The notes below the pieces were generated by a model that ran no database searches, was not told the DNA's origin, and saw only the letters and a list, made by a program, of their open reading frames with translations. A DNA stretch of 64,000 nt, from positions 124,001 to 188,000 of the forward strand of contig NZ_CANNDS010000003.1 in NCBI RefSeq assembly GCF_947503415.1, read 5' to 3'. Of the stretch, positions 37,841-46,891 are shown piece by piece. Made by a program: the position numbers and the translations under genes. Position 1 is the stretch's first letter; every line of letters begins with the position of its first letter. The stretch is from an uncultured Tateyamaria sp. (lineage in GTDB: Bacteria > Pseudomonadota > Alphaproteobacteria > Rhodobacterales > Rhodobacteraceae).

Positions 37841-38092
37841 ATGCGACTTACACTTGCCCTTGTGTTCCCCCTGGCCCTCATCGCCTGCACAGAGGTGGTG
37901 TCCGAGCGCGAGGGCACCTTCAACTACCGCGGGGAGACACTGCGTGCCGTCACCCGGGAGTATTCGACCAACGGCAACACGTTCACCAAGCGGGTGATCT
38001 ATGACGGCAATCGCCCGGTAAGCTGCTCGGCCACCGACGATGCCGACTGTCGCGCGGCGCTTTCTTACGAAAAACTGGACCGCAACGACTGA
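37841..38092 (+). CDS. Small lipoprotein 3 of a tandem triplet
   Basis: An 83-residue lipoprotein with lipobox LIAC (Cys16), ATG at 37841 after AAGGATG. The mature part has EGTFNYRGETL, then TFTKRVIYDGNRPVSC and DDADC. It is closer to copy 1 in its cysteine segment (SCSATDDADC is identical in both). It lies 102 bases before prpE. Confidence 0.8.
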   Translation: MRLTLALVFPLALIACTEVVSEREGTFNYRGETLRAVTREYSTNGNTFTKRVIYDGNRPVSCSATDDADCRAALSYEKLDRND

Positions 38093-38194
38093 TCAGACCC
38101 GAGACATTCTGCCCCTGTTGGCGCTCACGGCCCTTGCCCCCGGCGCCCTTGCCCGCGTAACCCTTTCTCCCAAGACGTTAAGGGAGGATGGGCC

Positions 38195-40084
38195 ATGGGC
38201 TACCGCGCGGAATATGACAGCTGGAAAGCCGACCCGGAAGGGTGGTGGATGCAAGCGGCAGAGGCCATCGATTGGGTCGAAGCGCCGACAAAGGCACTGA
38301 GCCAGCGGGCCGACCACCTCTACGACTGGTTCGCGGATGCACAGGTGAACACCTGCTGGAACGCCGTCGACCGCCATGTCGAAGCGGGCCGCGGCGATCA
38401 GACGGCCATCATCTATGACAGCCCGATCACCGGCACGAAATCCAAAACCTCCTATGCCGAATTGCAAACCCAAGTCGCCTCGCTGGCAGGCGCGCTTGCG
38501 GCCAAGGGTGTCGTCATGGGCGACCGCGTCATCATCTACATGCCAATGGTGCCCGAAGCGCTGGTCGCCATGCTCGCCTGTGCCCGGCTTGGAGCCATCC
38601 ATTCGGTGGTGTTCGGCGGCTTTGCGGCGAACGAACTGGCGGTCCGCATCGACGATTGCACACCCAAAGCGATCATCGCCGCCTCCTGCGGTCTCGAACC
38701 CGGCCGCACGGTGGAATACAAACCCTTGCTCGACGGCGCCATTGAATTGGCCGACCACACGCCCGAATTCAACGTGATCCTGCAACGCGACCAGTCGCCT
38801 TGTGAACTCGGCCCCCTTGATGTGGACTGGCATGCGGCGCAAGAAGGCGTTGATCCGGCCCCTTGCACACCCGTGCCCGGCGATCACCCAGCCTATATCC
38901 TCTACACCTCGGGCACCACCGGCGCGCCCAAGGGCGTGGTGCGCCCGACAGCGGGCCATCTCGTGGCGCTGAACTGGACGATGAAGAACATCTATCAGGT
39001 CGATCCGGGGGACGTCTTCTGGGCCGCGTCAGATGTCGGCTGGGTCGTCGGCCACTCCTACATCTGCTACGCGCCGCTCATTGCGGGCAACACCACGGTG
39101 GTGTTCGAAGGCAAACCCATCGGCACGCCAGATGCAGGCACCTTCTGGCGCGTGATCGAAGAACATGACGTCAAAACCTTCTTCACCGCCCCCACTGCCA
39201 TCCGCGCGGTGAAACGCGAGGATCCCAAAGGCGAATACCGCGCCAAATATGACCTGAGCGGTCTCCGCGCACTGTATCTCGCGGGTGAACGGGCGGACCC
39301 CGACACAATTCAATGGGCACAGGACATGCTGGGCGTACCGGTCTATGACCATTGGTGGCAGACCGAAACTGGCTACACCATCGCGGGCAACCCTGCGGGT
39401 CTCGAAGCGCTGCCCGTCAAAATTGGTTCCCCCACCGTCGCGATGCCCGGCTACGACGTGCAAATCCTCGACGATGCGGGCCACCCAGTCGCGGCAGGCG
39501 AACTCGGTGCCATCGCCATTAAACTGCCCTTGCCCCCCGGCACGTTGCCCACGCTCTGGAACGCCGAAGACCGGTTCATAAAATCCTACCTGCACACTTT
39601 CCCCGGCTATTACGAGACGGGCGATGCGGGCATGATGGACGAAGACGGTTACCTCTACATCATGGCGCGCACCGATGACGTGATCAACGTGGCCGGGCAC
39701 CGCCTGTCCACCGGTGCGATGGAGGAAGTCCTCGCAGGGCACCCGGATGTCGCAGAATGCGCGGTGGTCGGTGTCTCCGATCAGCTCAAGGGGCAATCGC
39801 CCGTGGGCCTTCTGTGCCTGACCAACGGCGTCAACCGGCCCCATCCGGAGATTGTCAGCGAATGCGTCAAACGCATCCGCGACCAGATCGGCCCGGTCGC
39901 CGCCTTCAAACAGGCCATCGTCGTGGACCGCCTGCCCAAGACGCGTTCGGGCAAAATCCTGCGCGCCACGGTGGTGAAAATCGCGGACAATCAGGATTTC
40001 AAGATGCCCGCCACGATCGACGACCCGGCCATTCTGGACGAAATCAAGGACGCGCTGCAAACCATCGGCTACGCTAAAGGGTAA
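38195..40084 (+). CDS. prpE: Propionate-CoA ligase
   Basis: A 629-residue acyl-CoA synthetase of the acetyl/propionyl-CoA synthetase branch. The AMP-binding P-loop is YTSGTTGAPKGVV near residue 236. The adenylation core DHWWQTETG and the hinge GDAGMMDEDGYLYIMARTDD follow, and the catalytic lysine is in KTRSGKILR near residue 588. It activates propionate, and often acrylate, to the CoA ester. Given the DMSP lyase in the same window (acrylate producer), a role in C3 use is plausible but not shown. Confidence 0.93.
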   Translation: MGYRAEYDSWKADPEGWWMQAAEAIDWVEAPTKALSQRADHLYDWFADAQVNTCWNAVDRHVEAGRGDQTAIIYDSPITGTKSKTSYAELQTQVASLAGALAAKGVVMGDRVIIYMPMVPEALVAMLACARLGAIHSVVFGGFAANELAVRIDDCTPKAIIAASCGLEPGRTVEYKPLLDGAIELADHTPEFNVILQRDQSPCELGPLDVDWHAAQEGVDPAPCTPVPGDHPAYILYTSGTTGAPKGVVRPTAGHLVALNWTMKNIYQVDPGDVFWAASDVGWVVGHSYICYAPLIAGNTTVVFEGKPIGTPDAGTFWRVIEEHDVKTFFTAPTAIRAVKREDPKGEYRAKYDLSGLRALYLAGERADPDTIQWAQDMLGVPVYDHWWQTETGYTIAGNPAGLEALPVKIGSPTVAMPGYDVQILDDAGHPVAAGELGAIAIKLPLPPGTLPTLWNAEDRFIKSYLHTFPGYYETGDAGMMDEDGYLYIMARTDDVINVAGHRLSTGAMEEVLAGHPDVAECAVVGVSDQLKGQSPVGLLCLTNGVNRPHPEIVSECVKRIRDQIGPVAAFKQAIVVDRLPKTRSGKILRATVVKIADNQDFKMPATIDDPAILDEIKDALQTIGYAKG

Positions 40085-40122
40085 GCCAAACCTGAGACAC
40101 GCCGCTTCATTCGAACCACCCG

Positions 40123-40141
40123 CCTGACGGGAACCGTCAGG
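40123..40141. terminator. Hairpin after prpE
   Basis: CCTGACGG-GAA-CCGTCAGG is a perfect 8+3+8 hairpin 38 bases after the prpE stop. No long T-run follows. It sits between convergent genes and likely ends one or both transcripts. Confidence 0.55.
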
Positions 40142-40142
40142 C

Positions 40143-40197
40143 CGCGCCGACCCGCCCCCATGGGGCGGCGCGATTGCGCCACCCCCGGGTCGGCGCG
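40143..40197. repeat. Nested inverted repeat between prpE and the cyclase gene
   Basis: A perfect 12-base arm pair (40143-40154 and 40186-40197; CGCGCCGACCCG and its complement) encloses the smaller hairpin GGCGC-GATT-GCGCC (40166-40179) and a GC-rich dyad centred on CCATGG. The transcript could fold as a long branched stem. Confidence 0.55.
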
Positions 40198-40268
40198 TGA
40201 ATCCCTGTCAGACACGTCTTAAGTGTGCGGCTAAATTGCCCTTATCATTAGGGCAGGACGCTTCCGCC

Positions 40269-41807
40269 CTACGACCGATCCCCAAAGGCGCGCACGGGGT
40301 CGCTGACGCCCCGCAACTCAAGCGACCCCAGATCGGCCAACCCGGTCTGGGTCGCCGCCACCTCATCCGTGACCATGATGGCGTGGCCGTGGCTCTTGCC
40401 CGCATCGCAAAGGCGTGCGGCCACATTCGCGGCCAGACCAATCACGGTGAAATCCAGCCGCGTGCTTGACCCGATATTGCCATAGGTCACCCGACCAAAG
40501 GCAATGCCAATGGCACAAGACGTCTGCGCCGTGACCTCATCCTCTGCCACCTGCGCCACCACAGCGCGCGCGGCGTCCAAAGCGGACGCACAAGCCGCCG
40601 CTGCATCCTCGCCCGCCGGGAATACGGCCAACACAGCGTCGCCGATGAACTTCAAAACCTCGCCCCCATGGGCATCCACCACGGTCGAGGTGATCTCCAA
40701 AAACGCATTCAGCAGCGCAATGTATTCATCGCGCGGCAATTCCTGCTCCAACCGGGTGGAGCCGCGCAGATCACAGAACATAATGGCGGCATCAATCTCG
40801 TCGCCGTCGCCGCGCCGGATCTCTCCGCCCAACACGCGCGCACCGGACCGCTTGCCCACATAGGTCTCAAGCAAGGCCTGCGCATTGTCGCGCTGCATGA
40901 ACACCTCGTAATACCGGCTGATGACGGTCGCACATTCAAACACCAGCCCAAGGTTCTCGGTGGTGAACCCATCAGGATGGTCCGACGTCAACGTCAGCAC
41001 ATTTGTCCGCCCATCGGAAAAGGGCAGGGGCATGGCGACATAATCTGTCGCCCCCTCGGCGCGCAGATCGTCCATGATGGGAAAACGCGACGCCTCGTCC
41101 GTATCCGCCAGCCGCTGACGCACCCCGCCCAAACCGTTCGACACATGCTGGAGCGGGCTGTTCACAAAGCCCGGAAACTGATGAATGTCGTAGGACGGGG
41201 TAAAGGTCTGCACCTCGTCCGTCTCCGCCCGCCAGATATGGTTCTTGCCCGCAATCATCGGATGCAGCGACCAGACCAGCACCGCAAGACGGGACACGGC
41301 AATGCCATTCTCACGCATCTTCGTGGCGACGGCACGGGTGAATTCCTCGGGATTGGGAACGGTGCCCGCCTCGCGCATCAACCAGTCGACCAAAGGCCCG
41401 GTGATGTTGCCATCGCGGTCGGTCTGCAACTGGTTCTGGCCCAGATCAACACGGGTCGCAGCATTGGGCATGAAGCCGACATAGCCCTGAATGCCCTTGC
41501 TCTCCGGCAGGGCCGACACATAGCTCCAGACCCCGTTCTCGATGGTGTTCCCATCCAGCAATACATCATGGTAACTTGCCGTGCCCTTGAACGGGCAAAA
41601 GGTCTGCAGCTCCGTCTTTGGCCCCAGCGGCACCACGATGTCCTCGCGCGGAACATAGATGGCCGTGGGCAGGCGCGTCTCGTACATGGCGCGGGCGCGC
41701 ATGGTTTCGACCAGCAGGATATCGTTGTGCCAGATGCGCAACGGATGCGTCAGCGGCTCCACATCAATACTGTAGCCGGCAGGTTTGGCAATGTCGTCAA
41801 GGCTCAT
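40269..41807 (-). CDS. DUF427 domain fused to a class III adenylate/guanylate cyclase
   Basis: A 512-residue cytosolic protein. Residues 20-115 match DUF427 (IWHNDILLVETMRARAMYET, then YVPREDIVVPL, CPFKGTASYHDV and NGVWSYV). Residues about 150-330 resemble a GAF-type sensor module ending in a helix before the catalytic domain. The class III cyclase domain (340-505) has both metal aspartates, Asp346 (MFCDLRGSTRLEQ) and Asp390 (KFIGDAVLAVF), Lys386 at the base-selecting position, and the NVAARL segment. It should make cAMP; the sensed signal is unknown. Fusion to DUF427 is unusual. Confidence 0.88.
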   Translation of the reverse strand: MSLDDIAKPAGYSIDVEPLTHPLRIWHNDILLVETMRARAMYETRLPTAIYVPREDIVVPLGPKTELQTFCPFKGTASYHDVLLDGNTIENGVWSYVSALPESKGIQGYVGFMPNAATRVDLGQNQLQTDRDGNITGPLVDWLMREAGTVPNPEEFTRAVATKMRENGIAVSRLAVLVWSLHPMIAGKNHIWRAETDEVQTFTPSYDIHQFPGFVNSPLQHVSNGLGGVRQRLADTDEASRFPIMDDLRAEGATDYVAMPLPFSDGRTNVLTLTSDHPDGFTTENLGLVFECATVISRYYEVFMQRDNAQALLETYVGKRSGARVLGGEIRRGDGDEIDAAIMFCDLRGSTRLEQELPRDEYIALLNAFLEITSTVVDAHGGEVLKFIGDAVLAVFPAGEDAAAACASALDAARAVVAQVAEDEVTAQTSCAIGIAFGRVTYGNIGSSTRLDFTVIGLAANVAARLCDAGKSHGHAIMVTDEVAATQTGLADLGSLELRGVSDPVRAFGDRS

Positions 41808-41953
41808 TGGGCGTCCCCTTACACGTCCATCCTACATGGGCGCGGCGGACCAGACCACCAAGGGCAGAAATCACATAACACGAAACCGCGGCCCCTTGGC
41901 CGCCAGCATGTTAATATTTGGTGGAATTTCGGTGACCGCACCGCCCGGTGTGT

Positions 41954-41968
41954 CAAGTCTTTGACTTG
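41954..41968. other. Small hairpin upstream of the cyclase gene
   Basis: CAAGTC-TTT-GACTTG, a perfect 6+3+6 dyad, lies in the 252-base region between the cyclase and CsbD genes. Role unknown. Confidence 0.3.
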
Positions 41969-42016
41969 GGGTACAAATCACGGAACGGCTAAGATTGAAT
42001 GACCGCTCAGAACATG

Positions 42017-42034
42017 TTGTCCCCGCGGGGACAA
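42017..42034. terminator. GC palindrome downstream of the CsbD gene
   Basis: TTGTCCCCGCGGGGACAA is a perfect 18-base palindrome 26 bases beyond the CsbD stop, with a further CCCCACGGGGAC dyad between. It may end the CsbD transcript, although no T-run is present. Confidence 0.4.
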
Positions 42035-42059
42035 ACCCCACGGGGACAGCGTTTTTGGC

Positions 42060-42269
42060 TCAGAACTTGGCTTTATTTTCGGCCATGAACGCATCAATTT
42101 GCTGTTCGGCTTCATCCTTGGCCACGCCATAGCGTTCCTGGATCTTGCCCGCCAACTGATCGCGGTCGCCTTCGGCCTGTTGCAGATCGTCGTCCGTCAA
42201 TTCGCCCCATTTCTCCTTGAGCGAGCCGGTCATCTGCTTCCAATTGCCCTTGATCGTATCCCAGTTCAT
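42060..42269 (-). CDS. CsbD family stress-response protein
   Basis: A 69-residue hydrophilic protein starting MNWDTIKGNWKQMTGSLKEK, the classic CsbD pattern, with repeated charged helices and no cysteine. CsbD proteins are induced by general stress in many bacteria; their biochemical role is unclear. The ribosome site is AAAGGAG. It is a single-gene unit. Confidence 0.93.
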   Translation of the reverse strand: MNWDTIKGNWKQMTGSLKEKWGELTDDDLQQAEGDRDQLAGKIQERYGVAKDEAEQQIDAFMAENKAKF

Positions 42270-42336
42270 GTCGTGTCTCCTTTGCGCGGTGTCTGTTCAC
42301 TGGATCAACGCGCGTGAGACCTGGGCGTTCCCTGCA

Positions 42337-43956
42337 TCACAGGGCGGCGGCAGTTTTCCGCAACTCGAACTTCTGGATCTTCCCGGTCGAGGTCTTGGGC
42401 AATTCCTGAAACACCACCTGCTTCGGCGCCTTGAACCCCGCCAAAGTCTCGCGCGAAAACGCGATCAAATCCGCCTCGGACGGCGAGGCCCCCGGCTTCA
42501 ATTCGACAAAGGCGCAGGGCACCTCGCCCCACTTCTCATCCGGCTTCGCCACCACCGCCGCCAGGTTCACATCCGGATGCGCCATCAGCACGCCCTCAAC
42601 CTCGACGGAGGAGATATTCTCGCCGCCCGAAATGATGATGTCCTTGGCCCTGTCCGCAATTTGGATGTAGCCATCAGGATGCTGGATCGCGATGTCGCCC
42701 GAGTGGAAATACCCACCCTCAAACGCCTCTGCCGTGGCATCCGGGTTCTTCAGATACCCCTTCATGACCGAGTTGCCCCGGATCATGATCTCCCCCTGTG
42801 CCGCAGAGTCCATTGGCACCTGCGCCATGCCGCCGTCCATAACGGTGATATGCTCCATCATCGGAAACGCTACGCCCTGGCGCGCCTTGATGGCGGCGGT
42901 ATCCTCGGCCCCGTCCCAGTCGCTTTGCCACAGGCATTCGGTCACGTGCCCATAGGTCTCGGTCAGCCCGTACACTTGCGTGACGTTGAAACCCAGCTTC
43001 TCGATCTTGTCCAGGGTGGCAGGGGCCGGGGGCGCACCGGCAGTGAACACCTCGACCACATGATCGAAGTCGCGCCGCTCGGCATCGTCGGCATTCACCA
43101 GCATGTTCAGCACAATCGGCGCGCCACCAAAATGCGTGACACCTTCGTCCGCAATCGCGTCATAGATGGGCTTTGCGGCGATGTCCCGGCAGCACACCAG
43201 CGTGCCCCCGAGCATCGGCATCATCCACGTGTGGTTCCAGCCATTGCAGTGAAACAGCGGGACAATCGCCATAAAGACCGGATGCAGCACCATGCGCCAC
43301 GACACCACGGTGCCCATGGTCATCAGATACGCGCCCCGGTGATGGTACACGACGCCCTTGGGCCGACCGGTCGTGCCGGAAGTATAGTTGAGGGCAAGGC
43401 TCTCCCATTCATCCTCGGGCATGATCCAGTCAAAGGACGGATCGCCAGAGGCCAGCACCGCTTCATATTCAGGATGCCGCCCCGACGCGGGCCAGCCATG
43501 GGCGGCATCCGCCACCTCGACAATCCGCGGGGACGGGCCGTCCATCTTCGCAATCGCCGCCTCTGCCAGCTCCAGAAACTGAGGGTCGGCCAGCACAACC
43601 TTGGCACCGCCATGGTCAAAAATATAGGCGACCGTTTCCACATCCAGCCGCGTGTTGATCGTGTTCAGAACGGCCCCGCAGGCAGGCACGCCGAAATGCG
43701 CTTCGGCCTGCGCGGGCAGGTTCGGGATCAAGGTTGCCACCACATCGCCGGGGGCCACACCCATCTCGGCCAAGGCCGACGCCAACCGTGTGCAGCGCTC
43801 GTAATACTGCGCGTAAGTCACGCGATGATCGCCATAGATCACCGCAGTCCGCTCCGTAAAAACAGAAGCCGCGCGCCGCAGGTGCGACAGGGGCGTCAGG
43901 GGTACGTAATTCGCAGCCGTCTTGCCGAGACCGGTTTCATCTGCCATCCAACCCAT
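42337..43956 (-). CDS. Acyl-CoA ligase (AMP-dependent synthetase; DmdB-like candidate)
   Basis: A 539-residue adenylate-forming enzyme, start MGWMADETG at 43956 behind GGGAGGAC. The P-loop is YTSGTTGRPKGVV near residue 185. QVYGLTETYGHV (about 310), GDIAIQHPDGYIQIADRAKD and the C-terminal lysine in KTSTGKIQKFELRK are intact. It forms acyl-CoA esters from medium- or short-chain acids, or from methylthiopropionate if it is DmdB; the sequence does not decide which. A DmdC-like dehydrogenase lies about 10 kb away. Confidence 0.88.
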   Translation of the reverse strand: MGWMADETGLGKTAANYVPLTPLSHLRRAASVFTERTAVIYGDHRVTYAQYYERCTRLASALAEMGVAPGDVVATLIPNLPAQAEAHFGVPACGAVLNTINTRLDVETVAYIFDHGGAKVVLADPQFLELAEAAIAKMDGPSPRIVEVADAAHGWPASGRHPEYEAVLASGDPSFDWIMPEDEWESLALNYTSGTTGRPKGVVYHHRGAYLMTMGTVVSWRMVLHPVFMAIVPLFHCNGWNHTWMMPMLGGTLVCCRDIAAKPIYDAIADEGVTHFGGAPIVLNMLVNADDAERRDFDHVVEVFTAGAPPAPATLDKIEKLGFNVTQVYGLTETYGHVTECLWQSDWDGAEDTAAIKARQGVAFPMMEHITVMDGGMAQVPMDSAAQGEIMIRGNSVMKGYLKNPDATAEAFEGGYFHSGDIAIQHPDGYIQIADRAKDIIISGGENISSVEVEGVLMAHPDVNLAAVVAKPDEKWGEVPCAFVELKPGASPSEADLIAFSRETLAGFKAPKQVVFQELPKTSTGKIQKFELRKTAAAL

Positions 43957-44032
43957 ATCGGTCCTCCCAGTCCTTTTGTGCGCAGTGATGTTGCGCACTT
44001 ATGGCGAGGGGCGCAAGCTATGGAAAGCCCTG

Positions 44033-45019
44033 ATGACAGCCACCCCCACCCATCGCCCGACGGCGGCTGCCCTGAACATGGTCGGCGCCATGTGTGTGAT
44101 CGGGGTGATCGACATCTATGTGGCGGTGATCGCGGAAACGATCTCGGTTTGGCAGTTTCTGATCATGCGGTTGCTGCTGGCGGCCCCGATCATTCTGGCC
44201 CTGTCGGCCATGGGCTTCGGCACGGTCCGTCCCCGCAGGGTCAGGGCGGTGGCGTTCCGGTCGTCCCTGATTGCGACGGGCATGTTCTGCTATTTCGGAG
44301 CACTTGCCTTCATGCCAATCGCCATGGCGCTGGCAGGGCTCTTTACATCGCCCATCTTCGTGCTGCTGCTGACGGCCTTTGTCCTGCGCCAACGCATCGG
44401 GCCTTGGCGGATCATTGCAGTGGCGGTGGGGTTTGCAGGCATCCTTGTGGTGCTCGGTCCCTCGGGTGGCAGCCTTGGCTGGGTGGCGGTGTTGCCGGTT
44501 CTGGGTGGCATCCTCTATGCCTCAGGCGTCGTGGCGACACGGGCGCTGTGCGAAGGGGAAAGCACGCTGACGCTGCTCTTGGGCATTTTCGTGGCGCAAG
44601 GTGTGCTGGGCACCGTGGTCCTGGCGATCATCACGCTGATGAATGTACAGGTCGGGGTAGGGGGCATGGCCTTTCTGACCCGTGGCTGGATCTGGCCGAT
44701 TGGAGAGGCGTGGCTCTACCTTCTTGTTCAGGTCATAGGCTCGGTGATCGGGGTCGGCCTGCTGAACCGTGCCTACCAGATGGGCGAGGCCAGCCATGTG
44801 GCGGTGTTCGAATATTCCATCATGATCTTCGGTCCGTTCTTTGGCTGGTGGTTGCTGGGTCAGCCAGTGACGTGGGTGCAGGGGGCAGGGATCGCGCTGA
44901 TCGTTCTCGCGGGTGTGATCATTGCGGTGCGGTCCCGCGAACCGGTTGCACAGCATCCCGTGCCGGGCGCCCAGCCGGGCCAGCGCCCGACCGACCTCCC
45001 CCCGGAGGGCGGGCGCTAG
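44033..45019 (+). CDS. EamA/DMT family transporter
   Basis: A 328-residue inner-membrane protein with about ten helices in two EamA repeats. The start at ATG 44033 is preferred to an upstream ATG at 43988 because it gives a short cytoplasmic lead to helix 1. The C-terminal tail of 28 residues is basic and proline-rich. Such carriers export metabolites such as amino acids, but the substrate cannot be read. It diverges from the acyl-CoA ligase gene. Confidence 0.88.
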   Translation: MTATPTHRPTAAALNMVGAMCVIGVIDIYVAVIAETISVWQFLIMRLLLAAPIILALSAMGFGTVRPRRVRAVAFRSSLIATGMFCYFGALAFMPIAMALAGLFTSPIFVLLLTAFVLRQRIGPWRIIAVAVGFAGILVVLGPSGGSLGWVAVLPVLGGILYASGVVATRALCEGESTLTLLLGIFVAQGVLGTVVLAIITLMNVQVGVGGMAFLTRGWIWPIGEAWLYLLVQVIGSVIGVGLLNRAYQMGEASHVAVFEYSIMIFGPFFGWWLLGQPVTWVQGAGIALIVLAGVIIAVRSREPVAQHPVPGAQPGQRPTDLPPEGGR

Positions 45020-45153
45020 GTCAACACCTGTGCTGAACGACACTGTTGTGCGAAATGGTTGAGCGCGTTCGCTGTTCATAGGCCCTCCAGGTCGGTCGGG
45101 CGCTGGCCTTCTGCCAATGGACACGCGGAAGGCGACGGGGCATCTTGCCCCCC

Positions 45154-45795
45154 ATGATCCTGAGCACCGGTCGCAACTACGTCTTCATCCATGCCCCCAA
45201 GACGGGCGGCACGGCCATGACCCTCGCCCTTGAAGATCGCGCGATGAAGGATGACATCATGCTGGGCGACACGCCCAAGGCGCTCAAGCGCCGTCGCCGC
45301 TTGCAGGATGTCAAGACGCGCGGCAGGCTCTGGAAGCATTCGACCATGGCCGATATCGACGGATTGGTGCCGCGCCTTGATGGCCTCTTTGCCTTTACCC
45401 TTGTGCGCAATCCGTGGGATCGGCTGGTCAGCTACTACCACTGGCTGCGGGATCAGGACTTTGATCATCCGGCCGTGGCGCTGGCCGGGCAAATGGAGTT
45501 TGCTGACTTCGCCTGTGCCGCTCAAACGCGATCATCGCTGAAGGCGAGCCCCGCCCGACACTACATGACAGATGCTGAGGGGCACGAGCGGTGTGACCTT
45601 TACATCCGGCTGGAACAGTATGACACGGATGCAGCGCCGCTGTGGGATCACCTCGGGTTTCACCTGACATTGCCCCATGCAAACGCGTCGGACAGGGTTG
45701 CGGACTATCGCGTGTACTACACCGATGAGGCGCGCAGTGCCGTGGCTGATGCCTGTTCCGAAGACATCCAAAGATTCGGTTACCGCTTCGACTAA
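45154..45795 (+). CDS. Sulfotransferase family 2 protein
   Basis: A 213-residue protein. The start ATG 45154 is preferred to an in-frame TTG at 45145. The PAPS 5'-phosphosulfate loop is HAPKTGGT (residues 13-20) and the 3'-phosphate segment is LVRNPWDRLVSYYHW (about 82-96). It would move sulfate from PAPS to a carbohydrate or small acceptor. It is a stand-alone gene; the acceptor is unknown. The window also has a sulfatase at 12533, without known link. Confidence 0.85.
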   Translation: MILSTGRNYVFIHAPKTGGTAMTLALEDRAMKDDIMLGDTPKALKRRRRLQDVKTRGRLWKHSTMADIDGLVPRLDGLFAFTLVRNPWDRLVSYYHWLRDQDFDHPAVALAGQMEFADFACAAQTRSSLKASPARHYMTDAEGHERCDLYIRLEQYDTDAAPLWDHLGFHLTLPHANASDRVADYRVYYTDEARSAVADACSEDIQRFGYRFD

Positions 45796-45811
45796 ACTGA
45801 CTGGACGACGG

Positions 45812-45831
45812 ATTTCGCGCGAAATTGTCGC
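45812..45831. promoter_or_regulatory. Palindrome and AAATTGTCGC element upstream of Hint gene
   Basis: ATTTCGCGCGAAAT (45812-45825) is a perfect palindrome, overlapping AAATTGTCGC (45822-45831). The same ten bases, followed by a similar AT-rich stretch, lie at 55915-55924 upstream of the second Hint-domain gene. A shared control element is possible. Confidence 0.3.
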
Positions 45832-45998
45832 CATATTACGATCAATCCAAAGCAAACATCGCGACTTTAGCCAAACCCGGCGACAGTGCCCAATTCCCGC
45901 CCAGATTGCGACCCGTCTTGGCCCCGAGAATCACTGCACTTGGTCTTATCAAACGCAAACAGGCGCGCTGCCAGCGCCGCACCATGGGGATGGAAACG

Positions 45999-46634
45999 AT
46001 GTTTGGATGGACAAGGGCGCAAGCCCCGCAGCGCATGGCTGAATCGACGGCGGCCTGGGATGGTGGTGTCATGACGACGCGGGGGCTTTTGGCGGGCACG
46101 CGGGTTGCCACGTCCATGGGCTGGCGTGCGGTGGATGCACTGGCGGCGGGCGACATGGTCCTCACCTTTGATGCGGGCCTGCAGCCGCTGGTCGAAGTGC
46201 GTCGCGACATCTTCTGGACCGCCGATGCCCCGGTTCCAGCCACTTACCATTCGGTGTTTGTCCCCGCGGGGGCGCTGGGCAACAGTGCCGATCTGGAACT
46301 GCTGCCGGATCAGGGTGTGCTGGTGGAAAGCGACGCCGCCTGCGACGCCTATGGCGATCCATTTGCCGTCCTGTCCGCCAAGTCGCTTGATGGCTACCGT
46401 GGTATCCGCCGCGTGTCCCCCCGTACGCAGATCGAGATCGTCACGCTTGTCTTTGCGGCGGAACAGGTTGTCTATGCCGAAGGTGGTGCTTTGGTGCACT
46501 GCCCGCGGCCCATGCTGGGTCTGGATGAACTGGGTGCGCCCATCGTTGGCTACGATGTGATTCCGCCGCGCGATGCGGCATTTCTGGTCGAATGCATGAA
46601 ACTCGAAGCCAGCCAGTACCACAGCTGTCGCTGA
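45999..46634 (+). CDS. Hint-domain protein without the N-terminal catalytic cysteine
   Basis: About 211 residues if begun at ATG 45999, where GGATGG lies at usable spacing; ATGs at 45984 and 45990 are alternatives. The Hint (hedgehog/intein) fold is recognised from GLLAGTRVATSMGWRAVDALAAGDMVLTFD at about residues 28-57, then an HSVFVPAGALG segment and a C-terminal strand set. In active Hint domains and in the second Hint protein of this window the segment starts with Cys (CFTAGT); here that position is Gly. Self-cleavage is therefore unlikely. Function unknown. Confidence 0.75.
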   Translation: MFGWTRAQAPQRMAESTAAWDGGVMTTRGLLAGTRVATSMGWRAVDALAAGDMVLTFDAGLQPLVEVRRDIFWTADAPVPATYHSVFVPAGALGNSADLELLPDQGVLVESDAACDAYGDPFAVLSAKSLDGYRGIRRVSPRTQIEIVTLVFAAEQVVYAEGGALVHCPRPMLGLDELGAPIVGYDVIPPRDAAFLVECMKLEASQYHSCR

Positions 46635-46641
46635 CCAGTTC

Positions 46642-46666
46642 GGCGCGCGACCTGGAGGCGCGCGCC
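46642..46666. terminator. GC-rich hairpin after Hint gene
   Basis: GGCGCGCG (46642-46649) and CGCGCGCC (46659-46666) form a perfect 8-base stem with a 9-base loop, 8 bases after the stop. No T-run follows. Confidence 0.4.
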
Positions 46667-46891
46667 TCGAACGCTCCGTGCCCGGCCCGTACATATCGGC
46701 CAACTGTCCCGCCCCCATTTCGGGGCAGTGGCCGGGTACGGGGTCGTAGTCCCAGATGGACTGATTATCCTTTCAGCATTGCTTGATGTTTGGTCCCGGA
46801 ACGGCGGCCATCCGGCCATCATGGATTGCACCTTTATCCGTTTCCCGCCATGTGTCGCCGCGATGTTTTCACTGCAGGTGATGGTAAGCTG

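Noticed and set aside
42217-45036. A 939-codon open frame across CsbD, the acyl-CoA ligase and the EamA gene
   Set aside because: It crosses three recognisable genes in the wrong frame or strand; composition is non-protein-like.
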